Assembly: GCF_049808615.1 (NCBI RefSeq)
Contig: NZ_JBNCAN010000001.1
Span: 1 to 64,000 of the forward strand
Direction of reading: 5' to 3'
Length of the DNA stretch: 64,000 bases
Origin: Modicisalibacter sp049808615
Lineage (GTDB): Bacteria > Pseudomonadota > Gammaproteobacteria > Pseudomonadales > Halomonadaceae
Shown in pieces: positions 63,401-64,000 of this stretch. Below the pieces are notes generated by a model. The model ran no database searches, was not told the origin of the DNA, and worked only from the letters and a program-made list of their open reading frames with translations. A program made the translations under genes and the position numbers. Every line of letters begins with the position of its first letter. Position 1 is the stretch's first letter.

Positions 63401-64000
63401 CAGGAAATCGCCCCTTTCCAGCCAGGCAATGGCGGTCACCACCTTGGTTTCCGCGTTGCTGTCCTCGATCTCGAAGCTGGTGGTTACTTGTTCATCCTGA
63501 AGGATTTCTCCTGCAGTAATGACCAACCGCTGCGTTTGGCGTTGCTGACTCTCCAGGCGCACCTTGCGCAGGATCTGTTGAATATCGCGCAGACTAAGCT
63601 TGGCTCGCTCGCTGAGACCGAACTGGGTTTCGATGTCCTGGGGGTCGTAAAGTAGCACGCAGCGGGCCTGCTGCTGATCCCGTCCTGCTCGGCCCGCCTC
63701 CTGAAGATAGTTTTCCAGGGAGCCAGGAATGTCCGCATGAATGACCAGACGGACATCCGGCTTGTCCACGCCCATGCCGAAGGCATTGGTGGCGACGATC
63801 AGACGCAGGGTTCCCGCCTTGAAGGCATCCTGTATGTCCTTCTTCTCATGAGGCTGCAGGCCAGCATGGAAGTATCGACACGCCCAGTCCTGATGGGCCA
63901 GAAATTCCGCCAGCTGTTCCGCCTTGCTGCGGCTGGCCACGAACACCACTGCGCCCCCCTCGCGGTCAGTAAGCGCCTGTTCGAGCAGTTGCTGAATGCA
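60401..64000 (-). CDS. RecQ-UvrD fusion helicase, N-terminus cut by the window end
   Basis: About 1199 residues are visible; the first part lies beyond 64000. The visible start is the second RecA lobe of a RecQ-type superfamily 2 helicase (FVASRSKAEQLAEFL, NAFGMGVDKPDVRLVIH, QEAGRAGRDQQQARCVLLY). A winged-helix-like region follows. From about 600 a complete UvrD/Rep-type superfamily 1 helicase appears: LAGPGSGKTRVVV, ILVDEYQDIDERQYH, AVGDDDQNIYQWRGGN, HAAKGLEFRHVVVLDGGW and YYVAMTRAEETL. Two helicases with opposite typical polarity in one chain suggest a repair or fork-processing enzyme. Similar fusions are annotated in Pseudomonas relatives as RecQ family helicases. Confidence 0.9.
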   Translation of the reverse strand, partial: CIQQLLEQALTDREGGAVVFVASRSKAEQLAEFLAHQDWACRYFHAGLQPHEKKDIQDAFKAGTLRLIVATNAFGMGVDKPDVRLVIHADIPGSLENYLQEAGRAGRDQQQARCVLLYDPQDIETQFGLSERAKLSLRDIQQILRKVRLESQQRQTQRLVITAGEILQDEQVTTSFEIEDSNAETKVVTAIAWLERGDFLRREENHTRIFPARLTLAREEAELRLNKAKLSQRRREEFLVILRYLYEAEADERINTDHLMSLTGRSSEEVSAALRQLEQLNLLENDTQLTIYLRHKVAGHARARLDKTLSLEKALIDELREQAPDADQGGWQDIALVALTARLRDRTDRQDLLPLHLLQLLRSLAKDRDGDSQQRSSIELRQINRDYLKLRIRGGYTWWQVQKLGEKRRDLAGVVMPFLVGKLPDDARGKDLLVRTTFGELLQLIDKDLHLNATIKPDQRRRSLEHVLLYLHQQEVLTLNHGMTVMRRAMTLEINREKQQNYLKKDYQRLDEHYREKRIQVHVMREYAEVALKEISRALELVRHYFEETKQDFLRHYFAGKTSVLKLATSEASWHAIVGGLNDTQKAIVTDEEDGNRLILAGPGSGKTRVVVHRVAYLLRVRRIPASSIIALTFNRHAANEIRQRLLELVGNEAYGLTVLTYHAMAMRLTGVSFTRRDTIAKDELDGLLEEAAALLEGKRILDGEDDLRERLLRGYRYILVDEYQDIDERQYHLVSSLAKRHSDNDQALCILAVGDDDQNIYQWRGGNNRYIEQFREEYQASTSYLIENYRSSKAIIEAANHLIECNPARMKARQPVRVDARREELSATGRWQNLDNQRKGRVLCLTLPPEDSASGNLQAQAALGELRRLLALEGRDDWQDCAVLARTHRCLWPLQAWCEREHVDYFLAADKQGTAPLTRQREFLDVVRCLGAGDEATLELVQLPGMLKSLSLDGSWRCFFETAFAQLLGEFGDNRLAPKTLVDWLYDYAHDMRQQPRPGLFLGSVHAAKGLEFRHVVVLDGGWNQRLDQLPEERRLYYVAMTRAEETLTLCAYGSDNIFTRDVAECAERRPFQGCHDPSLDVRYRLLGMQDIDLGYAGRQSEQASIHHAIREARPGDALRLDFSGDRYLIRDRQGRILGRTAKAFHLDWKPAHCEVEAIVTRYAEDGEESYRNAMRCASWEVVLPRIKSHPLAAKQAV

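Overview
The window looks like the chromosome of a halophilic gammaproteobacterium, most likely Halomonas or a close relative. This is inferred, not proven. The support is the high GC content from about 2.7 kb onward, the intact rpsU-dnaG-rpoD operon divergent from tsaD, a strongly acidic insertion in RpoD, and a large block of genes for glycine betaine breakdown. Bases 1-2.7 kb are visibly more AT-rich and belong to an integrated element.

Region by region. (1) 1-3.94 kb: right end of an integrated phage-like or satellite element. It has a tyrosine integrase beside a CAU-anticodon tRNA, lambda O/P-like replication genes, and an AT-rich stretch with operator-like dyads and two perfect hairpins. 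(2) 4.0-11.2 kb: YceI-like protein, phosphopantetheinyl transferase, a 1004-residue CBM2-like/beta-helix/RTX exoprotein, a PRC-barrel protein with an Ala/Glu-rich tail, and an ABC exporter. (3) 11.4-14.3 kb: De Ley-Doudoroff-type sugar cluster (dgoD-like dehydratase, SDR dehydrogenase, SMP-30 lactonase). (4) 14.4-16.3 kb: stress-type flavoprotein and two small unknowns. (5) 16.4-21.1 kb: complete LivGFKHM-type ABC importer. (6) 21.3-22.8 kb: AEC transporter and a ParDE pair. (7) 22.9-29.0 kb: unusual cluster of PLP decarboxylase, HisD-like dehydrogenase, DegT aminotransferase and Asp/Glu racemase, with a divergent LysR regulator. (8) 29.0-30.1 kb: SleB-like hydrolase and a frameshifted nitroreductase remnant. 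(9) 30.1-53.5 kb: betaine and C1 region with gbcB, gbcA, a dgcA-like gene, a flavin reductase, the NAD-linked formate dehydrogenase fdsAB, a GbdR-like regulator, fghA-frmA and sdaA. Envelope and regulatory genes (DUF4168, aminotransferase with RpiR regulator, LpxR, DUF4174, EamA, mtgA, Crp/Fnr) are interspersed. (10) 53.8-64 kb: LysR regulator, rpoD, dnaG, rpsU, tsaD and a RecQ-UvrD fusion helicase cut by the window end.

How the genes fit together. GbcAB removes one methyl group from glycine betaine as formaldehyde, and the DgcA-like protein probably removes the next from dimethylglycine. FrmA and FghA convert the formaldehyde to formate through glutathione, and FdsAB oxidises formate to CO2 with NADH gain. 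SdaA would drain serine made from the resulting glycine into pyruvate. The GlxA/AraC-type regulator at 47.5-48.6 kb is the obvious candidate activator. dgcB, sarcosine oxidase and glyA are not in the window.

The least explained signals are: a compact three-way-junction element between gbcA and the dgcA-like gene; a phased array of six 11-bp repeats upstream of the Crp/Fnr-type gene; the decarboxylase/HisD/DegT/racemase cluster; and the palindromic AT-rich stretch of the integrated element.
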